DNA of 23,957 nucleotides from Bacteroidales bacterium UBA6431. GTDB lineage: Bacteria; Bacteroidota; Bacteroidia; Bacteroidales; UBA932. The notes under the pieces are model-generated. The model was not told where the DNA came from. It did not search any database and saw only the letters and a program-made list of their open reading frames with translations. How positions within the stretch are numbered: the stretch's first letter is position 1; each line of letters begins with the position of its first letter. Where the stretch lies: positions 1 through 23,957 of the forward strand of contig DJOT01000029.1 in assembly GCA_002439095.1 (NCBI GenBank), given 5' to 3'. Below are positions 5,308 through 13,144 of the stretch, one piece after another. Position numbers and translations under genes: made by a program.

Positions 5308-7124
5308 TGGGCAGACTTAAGGTTCTTCCGGCTCAGATCGCCAACATGATAGCTGCCGGAGAAGTTGTCCAGCGCCCGTCCTCCGTAGTCAAGGAGTTGA
5401 TGGAAAACGCAGTGGATGCTGGGGCGAGCCAGATTACGGTCATCGTGACTGATGCCGGGCGGACGTTGATCCAGGTGATAGACAACGGCTGCGGGATGAG
5501 CCCTGCGGATGCGGTGCTCTGCTTTGAGCGTCATGCCACTTCCAAGATAGCCACAGCCGAGGATCTCAACGCCATAGAGACTTACGGTTTCCGTGGAGAG
5601 GCTTTGGCCAGTATAGCGGCGGTAGCAGAGGTGACATTGCGGACACGTCGTGAGGGGGATGAAACGGCGACAGAGGTACGCACGGGACAGAACGGGGAAG
5701 TGTCCACATCTTCAGTCTCTGCACCTGTGGGTTCCAACTTCGCTGTGCGCAATCTTTTCTACAACACCCCGGCGCGCCGGAAATTCCTGAAGTCCGACAG
5801 CGTCGAGCTCAAACACATCATAGAGGAATTTACCCGAGTCGCCATCACCAGGCCGCAGACGGGCTTTACACTCAAGTCGGGAGGACGCGACATATTTGTG
5901 CTCAAAGAGGCCAAGTCGCTGAAATTCAGAATTCTTGATCTGCTTGGCAGCAATGTGGTCGGAGATGTCCTTGACATCAGCGCCGAGACATCCGTCTTGA
6001 AACTGAGCGGCTTCGTAGGCCGGCCTGACAGTGCCCGAAAGACTCTCGGCAACCAGTTCTTCTTCGTCAACGGCCGCTATTTCCGCAGTGCCTATCTCCA
6101 TAAGGCTGTCATGAAAGCCTATGAGGATATGATACCTGACGGGGTCACCCCCTCCTATTTCATCTTCCTTGAGGTTGACCCCCACAATATGGATGTCAAC
6201 ATACATCCTACCAAAACAGAGGTGAAGTTTGAAGACGACTCTGTGATTTTCCAGGTGCTCTATGCCTGTGTCAAGGAGACTCTCGGACGCAACAGCTTCG
6301 GTGCCGGGATCAACTTCGACACCGAAGGGGCTGTTGAACTTCCGCAGCTCGGACGCAGTTTCGAGCAGTATCGCGAAGTCGCCCCGCCTCAGTGCCAGAT
6401 TGATCCGGCCTTTGATCCCTTTGATCCGGAGCTTGACGGGAGTTTTGAGCCACGGCAGGCAAGCTCCCCTTCCGGTAGCTACGGAGGAGGCGGATACGGC
6501 AAATATGTGGATCAGAGGGATGATTATGGTAAACTTTTCGAGACTCAGACTGCTCCTGCCGCACGGGTGCTTGTGGTTCAGGGCAAATACATACTCACTC
6601 CGGTATCCTCAGGTGTGATGATTGTCAATGTTGCACGGGCACGGGAACGGATATTATATGATCGGGCCTTGAAGGCCTTGAACGGAAGCGATGTCCATGT
6701 CACGCAGACTGCCCTTTTCCCTGTCGAGGTGCAGGTGGGGGCCGCTCAGCAGCAGCTTTTTGCGGGGCACACTGATATGCTCTCCAAACTTGGCTTCGAC
6801 ATCACTCCTTCCGGTGCTGACAGCGTGGTGGTCAGCGGGGTACCGGAGGGCTATAGTTGTGAGCCGGGCAAGGTGCAGAAGATGGTCGCAGACCTGATGG
6901 ACATTTTGTCAGAAGACGGTTCCGCGCTTCCGGAGATGGCCATGCAGCGTACAGCTGAGCAACTTGCGGCCAGCGGTGCGTCCAATTCGACCCCTCTTGA
7001 CTCCGCGCTAGAGGCGCAGGCTCTGATTGACACGCTTTTTGCAAGTGAGAACGCGGAATTGACCTCGAACGGACGCCGCATAGTCAATATCGTCAAGATC
7101 GGGGACATCGATAAACTTTTTTAA
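5307..7124 (+). CDS. mutL: DNA mismatch repair protein MutL
   Basis: Predicted 605-residue MutL, the ATP-dependent link between MutS mismatch recognition and strand incision. The N-terminal GHKL ATPase is intact: E30 and N34 (KELMENAVDAGA), D59 in DNGCGM, ATSKI at 77-81 and GFRGEAL at 94-100. The ribosomal S5-like transducer domain follows, with GRPDSARKT and HNMDVNIHPTKTEVKFED. A Gly/Tyr-rich linker (about 380-420) leads to the C-terminal dimerisation domain. There the endonuclease motif DQHA(X)2E(X)4E is not intact: residues 441-452 read NVARARERILYD. The end, GRRIVNIVKIGDIDKLF, resembles the Bacteroidota type of C-terminus. The start overlaps the previous stop (TAATG). The rhomboid gene follows after 3 nt. 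Confidence 0.96.
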   Translation: MGRLKVLPAQIANMIAAGEVVQRPSSVVKELMENAVDAGASQITVIVTDAGRTLIQVIDNGCGMSPADAVLCFERHATSKIATAEDLNAIETYGFRGEALASIAAVAEVTLRTRREGDETATEVRTGQNGEVSTSSVSAPVGSNFAVRNLFYNTPARRKFLKSDSVELKHIIEEFTRVAITRPQTGFTLKSGGRDIFVLKEAKSLKFRILDLLGSNVVGDVLDISAETSVLKLSGFVGRPDSARKTLGNQFFFVNGRYFRSAYLHKAVMKAYEDMIPDGVTPSYFIFLEVDPHNMDVNIHPTKTEVKFEDDSVIFQVLYACVKETLGRNSFGAGINFDTEGAVELPQLGRSFEQYREVAPPQCQIDPAFDPFDPELDGSFEPRQASSPSGSYGGGGYGKYVDQRDDYGKLFETQTAPAARVLVVQGKYILTPVSSGVMIVNVARARERILYDRALKALNGSDVHVTQTALFPVEVQVGAAQQQLFAGHTDMLSKLGFDITPSGADSVVVSGVPEGYSCEPGKVQKMVADLMDILSEDGSALPEMAMQRTAEQLAASGASNSTPLDSALEAQALIDTLFASENAELTSNGRRIVNIVKIGDIDKLF

Positions 7125-7127
7125 AAG

Positions 7128-7835
7128 ATGGCTTACTACTACGGAAACAGCAGCGGGCGAGGTTTCATGTCCAATGTCCCGACTGTCACAAAGAACCTCA
7201 TAATCATCAACTGCCTTGTGTTTCTGGCCTGTCTGGTCAACAAGGAATACATGATCGAGACTTTCGCTCTCTTCTATCCGACTTCGAGGTATTTCCACTG
7301 GTGGCAGATTGTCACCCACATGTTTATGCACGGGGGATTCTGGCACATTTTCTTCAACATGTACACTCTGCTGATATTCGGTAGCGTAGTTGAGAACATT
7401 CTGGGGCAGAAGAAATTCCTGCTTTTCTATTTCCTCTGCGGCTTCGGAGCTGTGGCTCTCCATCTGGGTGTCGAGTATCTCCAGATGCAGTCTTTCCTGC
7501 CGGGTGCGGCTGTGGGTAATGCCGTGGCCCTGCAGAACATATCCGAAATCAAGCTGACTCCGACTGTCGGGGCTTCCGGGGCAATCTACGGTGTGCTTAT
7601 CGGATATGCGATGCTTTTCCCGGAGTCCAAGATGACCCTGCTCTTCCCTCCTGTCACGCTCAGTGCCAAGTGGATGGTGGTGGTGTTCGCCGTCATCGAG
7701 CTTCTTACCGGGGTCACGGGAACTGTCGCCGGAGTGGCTCATTTCGCTCATCTCGGCGGGATGCTTTTCGGCTATCTTATGATATTGATGTGGAGGAGGA
7801 AGGGTATTCTCTTTGAAAAGAACAGACTTTGGTAA
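7128..7835 (+). CDS. Rhomboid-family intramembrane serine protease
   Basis: Predicted 235 residues with about six membrane segments. Rhomboids cleave membrane proteins inside the bilayer with a Ser-His dyad. Here the serine is S150 (GASGAIYG) and the histidine is H208 (HFAHLGGMLFGY). The conserved H-x3-H-x3-N region is present as MHGGFWHIFFNMYTL, which contributes to the oxyanion site. The N-terminus is short and soluble, with no extra domain. Substrate is unknown. It lies 3 nt after mutL, and its stop overlaps the tsaC start (TAATG). The mutL-rhomboid pairing is familiar in Bacteroidota; a functional link to mismatch repair is not implied. Confidence 0.93.
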   Translation: MAYYYGNSSGRGFMSNVPTVTKNLIIINCLVFLACLVNKEYMIETFALFYPTSRYFHWWQIVTHMFMHGGFWHIFFNMYTLLIFGSVVENILGQKKFLLFYFLCGFGAVALHLGVEYLQMQSFLPGAAVGNAVALQNISEIKLTPTVGASGAIYGVLIGYAMLFPESKMTLLFPPVTLSAKWMVVVFAVIELLTGVTGTVAGVAHFAHLGGMLFGYLMILMWRRKGILFEKNRLW

Positions 7836-8437
7836 TGGATACGAAAACTGTTATATCTGAGGCGGTTGAAGTACTCCGCAAGGGCGGTGTGATTCTTTAT
7901 CCTACCGACACCATCTGGGGAATAGGCTGCGATGCCTGCAACGAGGAGGCTGTCGAGAAAGTCTTCAAGATAAAGAGGCGCTCCGGCGCGAAATCATTGG
8001 TGCTCTTGGCTTCGGATCTTGATATGGTGGCCAAATATGTCAAGGAGATTCCTTCGATTGCCATTGACCTCGTGGAGGTCAACGATGCCCCGATGACTAT
8101 CATTTATCCAGAAGGGCAGTATCTCGCACCGAATACCGTGGCAGAAGACGGCTCTGTGGGTATCCGCGTTCCGTACGTGGAAGAGGGGCAGACTCCGGAG
8201 AACAGCGGTGCCGCGTTCTGCCGTGAACTTGTGCGTCGTCTGCGCCGTCCGCTTGTCAGCACATCGGCCAATATTTCCGGAGAGCCTTCTCCTGCTTCTT
8301 TTTCTGAAATCTCAGAGGAGATACGATCCGCAGTAGACTACACTGTGCCCAAGTGCTATGACCGGGCTTCTTCCGGCAAGGCCTCGCAGATCATCAAGCT
8401 CGGCCTCGGCGGCGAAGTGGAGATAATCCGGGGCTAA
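7835..8437 (+). CDS. tsaC: L-threonylcarbamoyladenylate synthase (TsaC/Sua5-YrdC family)
   Basis: Predicted 200 residues. It makes threonylcarbamoyl-AMP from threonine, bicarbonate and ATP, the first step of the t6A37 modification of ANN-decoding tRNAs. The sequence has the YrdC fold signatures: GGVILYPTDTIWGIGCDA, KIKRR (nucleotide/substrate-binding basic patch), GIRVP, and STSANISGEPS. There is no C-terminal Sua5 domain, so it is the short TsaC-type form. I chose the ATG at 7835, overlapping the rhomboid stop (TAATG); a TTG two codons earlier is possible but unneeded. It ends convergently with rsmE, 29 nt apart; the gap has AT-rich inverted repeats but no canonical terminator. Confidence 0.93.
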   Translation: MDTKTVISEAVEVLRKGGVILYPTDTIWGIGCDACNEEAVEKVFKIKRRSGAKSLVLLASDLDMVAKYVKEIPSIAIDLVEVNDAPMTIIYPEGQYLAPNTVAEDGSVGIRVPYVEEGQTPENSGAAFCRELVRRLRRPLVSTSANISGEPSPASFSEISEEIRSAVDYTVPKCYDRASSGKASQIIKLGLGGEVEIIRG

Positions 8438-8466
8438 GTAATCGTTAAAAAATAACTTGCCGCTTA

Positions 8467-9195
8467 CTAAAGAAACTCCAGATACACGGTGGCGGTGGCG
8501 GTGAGGGCGGCGGTCTCGGTCCTGAGGCGGCTCTCTCCGAGATGTACAGGAATCCAGCCGCTTTCCAGAGCCAGAGCTACTTCTTCAGGTGAAAAATCTC
8601 CTTCCGGGCCGATCAGGATGCAGATGTCCCGGCATCCTATGGGGCGGGAATGGAGTGCGTCTTTTATTGACAGGCGCTTGTCCCTCTCAAGAGTCTCGTC
8701 GCAGTAGGCGATCAGCTTGAGGGCATCCGGTGCTGCCGAGCCGACGAACTCCCTGATGCTTTGCAGCGGGAGTATCTCAGGCACTGTCCCTTTGAGAGAC
8801 TGCTTGGCTGCTGACAGGGCGATTCTCTCCAGACGTTCCGGTTTGATGACCTTGCGTTCGGAGTGGTCTCCGAGCACGGGTGCTATGGCATCAATGCCGA
8901 TTTCTGTGGCTTTCTCCACGAACCACTCGTATCTGTCAATATTTTTTGTGGGGCACACGGCCATGGTGAGATTATAAGGATGCGTCCCGAAATCTTCATG
9001 CGCCTCAAGTATTTCGGCTTCAGCTCTTTTTGCGTCAGCCGAGGTGAGCCGGCACAGATACAGTGAGCCTTTCCCGTTGATAACAGAAATCGTGTCCCCG
9101 CAGCGGTGCCGCAGCACCCGGACGCAGTGCGCAGATTCTTCCTGGTCGAGGTGCACGCGGCCGCAGGAGATGTCTGTAGAATAGAAAAGTTCCAT
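8467..9195 (-). CDS. rsmE: 16S rRNA (uracil-1498-N3)-methyltransferase
   Basis: Predicted 242-residue RsmE. It methylates N3 of U1498 in helix 44 of 16S rRNA using S-adenosylmethionine. It has the N-terminal PUA-like domain (about 1-70, with HCVRVLRHRCGD) and the C-terminal SPOUT knot: KNIDRYEWFVEKATEIG, SERKVIKPERLERIALSAAKQS, the SAM-binding IGPEGDFSPEE, and LGESRLRTETA. Length is normal. It is the second gene of a radA-rsmE operon: the radA stop codon ends 1 nt before its ATG (9195). No separate promoter is seen. Confidence 0.95.
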   Translation of the reverse strand: MELFYSTDISCGRVHLDQEESAHCVRVLRHRCGDTISVINGKGSLYLCRLTSADAKRAEAEILEAHEDFGTHPYNLTMAVCPTKNIDRYEWFVEKATEIGIDAIAPVLGDHSERKVIKPERLERIALSAAKQSLKGTVPEILPLQSIREFVGSAAPDALKLIAYCDETLERDKRLSIKDALHSRPIGCRDICILIGPEGDFSPEEVALALESGWIPVHLGESRLRTETAALTATATVYLEFL

Positions 9196-9196
9196 A

Positions 9197-10564
9197 TTAC
9201 TGCTTGAACAGGGCCTTTACGAGTGCAGGTACGTCTGCCACCTTGATTACCTTGATTCCGGCCGGGGCGTTTTCCACACTGGAATAGGATGAGAGGAAAA
9301 CCTTGCTGAATCCGAGCCTGGCCGCTTCGGCGACCCTCCTGTCGCACTGCGACACGGGGCGGATCTCTCCGCTGAGGCCCACCTCCCCGGCGAAACAGAC
9401 ATCTGACGGGACGGCAAAATCAAAGTTGGACGAGAGCACGGCGGCAATCACGGCCAGATCGCAGGCCGGATCGCTGACTTTAAGCCCTCCGGCCATGTTG
9501 AGAAACACATCTTTAGCGCTCAGGCGGAAGCCGGCCCTTTTCTCGAGCACTGCAAGCAGCATATTCAGACGCCGGGTGTCAAAGCCTGTGGCGGAACGCT
9601 GCGCGGTGCCGTAGACGGCGGAGCTGACAAGGGCCTGCACCTCGAAGAGAAGGGGTCTGGTGCCATCGAGCGTCGCCGCTATAGCTGTGCCGCTCAGCCC
9701 CTGCTCGTGCATCGGGATCAGCAATTCTGACGGATTGCTTACCTCTCTCAGCCCTGTCCCAGTCATTTCGAACACTGCCAGTTCCGAGGTTGACCCGAAA
9801 CGGTTTTTGATGCTGCGCAGCACGCGGTAAGAGCCCCTGTTGTCCCCCTCGAACTGGAAGACGACATCCACGATGTGCTCCAGGATTTTCGGCCCGGCGA
9901 TGTAGCCGTCCTTGGTGATGTGCCCGATGAGTATCACCGGCACGCCGCTGTCCTTTGCGAAGCGCAGCAGGGAGGCGGCGACTTCCTTTATCTGGCTTAC
10001 TGATCCGGGGGTTGACTCCACAGAATCGGTGAACATGGTCTGCACGGAATCCACGATCATCAGGTCGGGATGTATCTTCTCGGCTTCGGCTATCACATCC
10101 TCAATGCGGGTTTCGCAGAATATGAGGCAGTCAGAGTCCTCGCCGCCGAGTCTCTCGGCCCTCATCTTCACCTGCTTGGCGCTTTCCTCTCCCGTCACAT
10201 AGAGGGTCTTCAGTCCATTGCAGTGCAGCGGAATCTGGAGGCTGAGGGTGGATTTGCCTATCCCTGGCTCACCCCCTATCAGCACCAGCGAACCGGGCAC
10301 TATTCCCCCGCCGAGGAGCCTGTCCACCTCTGCCATCCCGAGGGAGAGCCTGGCCTCTTCTGAATAGTCTATCTCTTTGAGGCTCTGGGGCTTTCTCTCT
10401 CCTGCCGAAGTGCTCTTCCCGGAGGATGTGGAAGAGCACTTCCGTGTCTCTTGAGGGGCCTCCACCATCGTGTTCCACTCTCCGCATGCCGGACAGCGCC
10501 CCATCCATTTGGGACTTTCATTGCCGCAGGCAGTGCAGTACCATACTGTCTTTGTCTTTGCCAT
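9197..10564 (-). CDS. radA: DNA repair protein RadA (Sms)
   Basis: Predicted 455-residue RadA, a RecA-like hexameric branch-migration helicase that helps process recombination intermediates. In order: C4 zinc finger (C10, C13, C24, C27 in CTACGNESPKWMGRCPACG), Walker A GGEPGIGKST (97-106), Walker B around 168-172 (LMIVD), the RadA hallmark KNRFGS (253-258), and a C-terminal Lon-protease-like domain (about 270-455) without evident protease activity, as in other RadA proteins. I chose the ATG at 10564; the frame also has a TTG just before it. A TATATTTG -7 box ends 8 nt upstream, so the leader is very short or absent. rsmE follows directly. Confidence 0.96.
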   Translation of the reverse strand: MAKTKTVWYCTACGNESPKWMGRCPACGEWNTMVEAPQETRKCSSTSSGKSTSAGERKPQSLKEIDYSEEARLSLGMAEVDRLLGGGIVPGSLVLIGGEPGIGKSTLSLQIPLHCNGLKTLYVTGEESAKQVKMRAERLGGEDSDCLIFCETRIEDVIAEAEKIHPDLMIVDSVQTMFTDSVESTPGSVSQIKEVAASLLRFAKDSGVPVILIGHITKDGYIAGPKILEHIVDVVFQFEGDNRGSYRVLRSIKNRFGSTSELAVFEMTGTGLREVSNPSELLIPMHEQGLSGTAIAATLDGTRPLLFEVQALVSSAVYGTAQRSATGFDTRRLNMLLAVLEKRAGFRLSAKDVFLNMAGGLKVSDPACDLAVIAAVLSSNFDFAVPSDVCFAGEVGLSGEIRPVSQCDRRVAEAARLGFSKVFLSSYSSVENAPAGIKVIKVADVPALVKALFKQ

Positions 10565-10571
10565 CAAGGTG

Positions 10572-10604
10572 CAAATATATCAATGTTCCGGAATTTTAAA
10601 TAAA
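10572..10604 (-). promoter_or_regulatory. Promoter of radA-rsmE
   Basis: Minus strand TTTA (10604-10601), 21 nt and TATATTTG (10579-10572). The perfect -7 box lies 7 nt from the radA ATG (10564), predicting a near-leaderless transcript. It is back-to-back with the tRNA promoter. Confidence 0.6.
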
Positions 10605-10608
10605 TTAT

Positions 10609-10639
10609 TTTGCATTTAAGTAAAACTGTTGTACATTTG
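10609..10639 (+). promoter_or_regulatory. Promoter of the tRNA-Gln/tRNA-Met unit
   Basis: TTTG (10609-10612), 19 nt and TACATTTG (10632-10639), an exact consensus match. Transcription would start near 10646, about 30 nt before tRNA-Gln. Confidence 0.8.
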
Positions 10640-10644
10640 CAGTC

Positions 10645-10666
10645 CCAAAACCGTTTTGCGTTTTGG
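10645..10666 (+). other. Hairpin in the 5' leader of the tRNA transcript
   Basis: Seven-bp inverted repeat, CCAAAAC (10645-10651) and GTTTTGG (10660-10666), with an 8-nt loop, between the tRNA promoter and tRNA-Gln. It may help 5' processing, or be chance. There is no T-run after it. Confidence 0.3.
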
Positions 10667-10676
10667 TGCCAATCAT

Positions 10677-10747
10677 TGAGATATGGTGTAATGGTAGCAC
10701 TACAGATTCTGGCTCTGTCAGTGAGGGTTCGAATCCTTCTATCTCAA
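10677..10747 (+). tRNA. tRNA-Gln (anticodon CTG)
   Basis: Cloverleaf drawn by hand: acceptor TGAGATA (10677-10683) with TATCTCA (10740-10746), discriminator A10747. D stem GTGT/GCAC. Anticodon stem ACAGA/TCTGT with loop TTCTGGC, anticodon CTG at 10709-10711 reading CAG. T-arm GAGGG-TTCGAAT-CCTTC. CCA is not encoded. The weak U1-A72 pair is typical of tRNA-Gln and helps recognition by GlnRS. Transcribed with the following tRNA. Confidence 0.92.
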
Positions 10748-10768
10748 CTGCCCCTTCGGGGGTTATGA

Positions 10769-10842
10769 GGCGGGGTAGCTCAGCTGGTTAGAGCGTCGGA
10801 TTCATAATCCGGAGGTCGTGGGATCATGCCCCACTCCCGCTA
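10769..10842 (+). tRNA. tRNA-Met-like (anticodon CAT), elongator type, with unusual T-loop
   Basis: Acceptor GGCGGGG (10769-10775) with TCCCGCT (10835-10841), including G1-U72 and G7-U66 wobbles; discriminator A10842; CCA not encoded. D-arm GCTC-AGCTGGTTA-GAGC. Anticodon stem TCGGA/TCCGG with loop TTCATAA, anticodon CAT at 10803-10805. It lacks the three G-C pairs of the initiator anticodon stem, so it is an elongator Met tRNA, or possibly the tRNA-Ile(CAT) whose C34 becomes lysidine. The T stem GTGGG/CCCAC is perfect, but the T-loop reads ATCATGC (10823-10829) rather than TTCRANN: 54 is A and 58 is T, the reverse of the normal T54-A58. T55 and C56 are kept. Confidence 0.85.
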
Positions 10843-10869
10843 CGCCGCTTTCAGAAGAAAGTCAGAGTC

Positions 10870-10898
10870 CCCGGGGCTGAAGAGCCTCGGGATTTTTT
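10870..10898 (+). terminator. Rho-independent terminator of the tRNA unit
   Basis: Nine-bp stem CCCGGGGCT (10870-10878) with AGCCTCGGG (10883-10891), one G-U pair, GAAG loop, then A and six T (10893-10898). It follows tRNA-Met by 27 nt. Confidence 0.88.
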
Positions 10899-10923
10899 GT
10901 ATAAGCCATATTTGTGTAAGCCA

Positions 10924-12177
10924 ATGGAAGAGAAGCAGATATTCACCCTCTCCGATGCGCAGAAGCTCAATGCTCCCGCTGCGTTCATGACCATGCTGAA
11001 GCCTGCCGGCTCGGCCTGCAATTTGGACTGTACCTATTGCTACTATCTGGACAAGGCAGTGCAGTATGGAGGAAAAGAGGCTCTGATGAGCGAAGAATTG
11101 CTGGAAGAGTATGTCCGGCAGTACATTGAGGCTAACGATGTGGACAAGGTGACTTTCTGCTGGCATGGAGGTGAGCCGACGCTTGTCGGCTTGGAGTATT
11201 ACAAGAAAGCCGTTGAGTTCCAGCATAAATACGCCGCCGGCAAGACAATAGAAAACACTCTCCAGACCAACGGGACCCTTATCAATGAGAAGTGGTGCGA
11301 GTTCTTCGCATCAAACGGATTTCTGGTCGGACTTTCTCTGGACGGACCGAAAGATATCCACGATGCTTTCCGGCGCAACCGGATGCGCAAGCCGACCTTC
11401 GACCGGGTGATGGAGACCGTCCGGATGTTCCGACGCAGCGGGGTGGAGTTCAATACTTTGAGTGTGGTGAATAAACTCAGCGAGAAGCGTGGGGCGGAGA
11501 TCTACAGGTTTTTCAGAGATGTCGTAGGGAGTCATTATATGCAGTTCCTTCCCGCCGTGGAGCACACTGTCATGAAGGCAGACTATCGCCGGCCTCTTAT
11601 AGTCTCTCCTGAGACATCTGGTGCTTCCCTTGCTCCCTGGAGCGTATCTGCCGAGGGCTACGGGCGATTTCTTTGCGACGTGTTCGACGAGTGGGTGCGC
11701 AGGGATGTCGGAAACTATTATGTCCAGATGTTCGACTCGACCCTCGCCCTCTGGTGCGGCATGCAGCCCGGGGTGTGCACCATGGCCGAGACCTGCGGCG
11801 ATGCGCTCGTGGTGGAGCACAACGGCGATGTGTATTCCTGCGATCACTTCGTGTATCCGCAATACCTGCTTGGCAACATCAAAGAACATACTCTCAAGGA
11901 GATATACTCCACCGAAAAACGCATCCGTTTCGGCCTTGCCAAGCGCAACGCTCTCCCTGCGGAGTGCCTGAAGTGCCGGTATTTCTTTGCCTGCCACGGT
12001 GAATGTCCGAAGCACCGCTTCGAGAAGGCGGATGACGGGAGTCTGCGCAATTCCCTGTGCGAGGGGTTCAAGATGTATTTTGCCCATGTGGCGCCTTATA
12101 TGGATTATATGCGTGAGAGACTGCAAGATGGTCAGGCTCCCTCACTTGTGATGGAGTTTGCCCGCAGCCGACGCTGA
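10924..12177 (+). CDS. chuR: Anaerobic sulfatase-maturating enzyme (radical SAM/SPASM)
   Basis: Predicted 417 residues. This family (anSME; called ChuR in Bacteroides thetaiotaomicron) oxidises an active-site Cys or Ser of sulfatases to formylglycine in the cytoplasm, activating them for sulfated glycan breakdown. The radical-SAM cluster motif is C32-x3-C36-x2-C39 (CNLDCTYCYYL). The C-terminal SPASM domain carries cysteines for two auxiliary 4Fe-4S clusters, including HNGDVYSCDHFVYPQ and C348, C351, C357, C361 in CLKCRYFFACHGECPKHR, diagnostic of the anSME subgroup. I chose the ATG at 10924; an in-frame TTG lies 27 nt upstream inside the terminator region. A near-consensus CATATTTG (10907-10914) could be its -7 box. 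No sulfatase gene is in the window. The NlpC/P60 gene follows after 10 nt. The symbol is by family, not proven orthology. Confidence 0.9.
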   Translation: MEEKQIFTLSDAQKLNAPAAFMTMLKPAGSACNLDCTYCYYLDKAVQYGGKEALMSEELLEEYVRQYIEANDVDKVTFCWHGGEPTLVGLEYYKKAVEFQHKYAAGKTIENTLQTNGTLINEKWCEFFASNGFLVGLSLDGPKDIHDAFRRNRMRKPTFDRVMETVRMFRRSGVEFNTLSVVNKLSEKRGAEIYRFFRDVVGSHYMQFLPAVEHTVMKADYRRPLIVSPETSGASLAPWSVSAEGYGRFLCDVFDEWVRRDVGNYYVQMFDSTLALWCGMQPGVCTMAETCGDALVVEHNGDVYSCDHFVYPQYLLGNIKEHTLKEIYSTEKRIRFGLAKRNALPAECLKCRYFFACHGECPKHRFEKADDGSLRNSLCEGFKMYFAHVAPYMDYMRERLQDGQAPSLVMEFARSRR

Positions 12178-12187
12178 TGACAGAAAG

Positions 12188-13126
12188 ATGAAAAAGCATA
12201 TTTTGATATTGGCAGTCCTGCTGCTGCCGTTGTCTGCCTGGAGTGCTGAAAAGCAATGGGCGGTGGTAAACATTTCCTCATGTTTCCTTCGGGCGGCTCC
12301 CGATTATGAGTCTTCCTGCGAAAGCCAGTGCCTCATGGGGACGGTCGTGGAGGTGACGGGATCCGACCGCTATTGGCGGAAAGTCAATGTCCCTGACTAC
12401 AAAGGCTGCTGGACCAATGAACTGGCCCTCGCCCTTATGGACGAGGCGGCCAAGGAGGCTTATGTCGCAGCACAGAAAATGATTTGTACTGCCCGCCAGA
12501 GCGCCCTTTTTTCTTCGGCTTGGGAAGGCGCTCCTATAGTGTGCGACTTCGCAATGGGGGATATTGTGCGATGTGCTCCCGGGCGGCGGCCAGGATGGAC
12601 GCAGGTACTGCTCCCTGACGGGCGTGAGGTCTGGGCAAGGTCGTCAGATGTCGCACCCCTTGAGGAATGGGTGTCTTCACGCCGTCCGGAAGAAGATACT
12701 CTGGTCTCTTTCGCTGAGTCTTTTCTTGGAACACCATATATGTGGGGCGGGTGTACGCCAAAGTATTTCGACTGCAGCGGATTCACCAAGTTTGTGTATC
12801 TTATGAACGGCATCCTGCTTCCGCGCAACGCTCGCGAGCAGATACATTGCGGAATAGAGATTCCCTTTGATTTTTCTCAAATGCGGCCAGGCGACCTGGT
12901 CTTCTTCGGACGCAAGGCTTCAGACGGAAAGATAGCCTCAGTCACCCATGTGGCGATGTACATAGGAGACGGACGCATCATCCACTCTTCTCAGCTGGTG
13001 CGCGTAAATTCGCTCCGCCCCGGAGAGGCTGACAGTTACGGGCGCACTCCGATTGCTGTGCGGCGGATACTCGGTCATGTGGACCGCTCCCGTTTCGCAT
13101 CTTTTTACTATATTTGCGCAGATTAA
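12188..13126 (+). CDS. Secreted SH3 / NlpC-P60 cell-wall peptidase
   Basis: Predicted 312 residues. Residues 1-18 are a signal peptide (MKKHILILAVLLLPLSAWSA). Bacterial SH3-like segments follow (about 22-75 and 95-165). The C-terminal NlpC/P60 domain (about 175-312) contains GTPYMWGG, catalytic C196 (FDCSGF), H254 (THVAMYIGDG) and third-position H266 (IIHSS). Such enzymes cut the gamma-D-Glu to diamino-acid bond in peptidoglycan stem peptides, acting in the periplasm on murein turnover or recycling; dipeptidyl-peptidase VI-like proteins of Bacteroides have this layout. I chose the ATG at 12188, which gives a clean signal peptide. It is probably co-transcribed with the sulfatase maturase 10 nt upstream, though the two functions are not obviously connected. 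Confidence 0.92.
   Translation: MKKHILILAVLLLPLSAWSAEKQWAVVNISSCFLRAAPDYESSCESQCLMGTVVEVTGSDRYWRKVNVPDYKGCWTNELALALMDEAAKEAYVAAQKMICTARQSALFSSAWEGAPIVCDFAMGDIVRCAPGRRPGWTQVLLPDGREVWARSSDVAPLEEWVSSRRPEEDTLVSFAESFLGTPYMWGGCTPKYFDCSGFTKFVYLMNGILLPRNAREQIHCGIEIPFDFSQMRPGDLVFFGRKASDGKIASVTHVAMYIGDGRIIHSSQLVRVNSLRPGEADSYGRTPIAVRRILGHVDRSRFASFYYICAD
13109..13116 (+). promoter_or_regulatory. Candidate -7 box for the 93-residue gene and dacB
   Basis: TATATTTG is a perfect -7 match inside the last codons of the NlpC/P60 gene, 28 nt before the ATG at 13145. No TTTG is seen at the -33 distance, so this is tentative. Confidence 0.4.
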
Positions 13127-13144
13127 TCACAAATACATGATATT

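Noticed and set aside
8438..8466. AT-rich inverted repeats between tsaC and rsmE as a terminator
   Set aside because: The stems are weak (GTTA/TAAC and AGTAA/TTACT) and there is no proper T-run; not enough to call.
10748..10768. CCCC/GGGG hairpin between the two tRNAs as a terminator
   Set aside because: No T-run follows, and tRNA-Met begins directly after; more likely a processing spacer.
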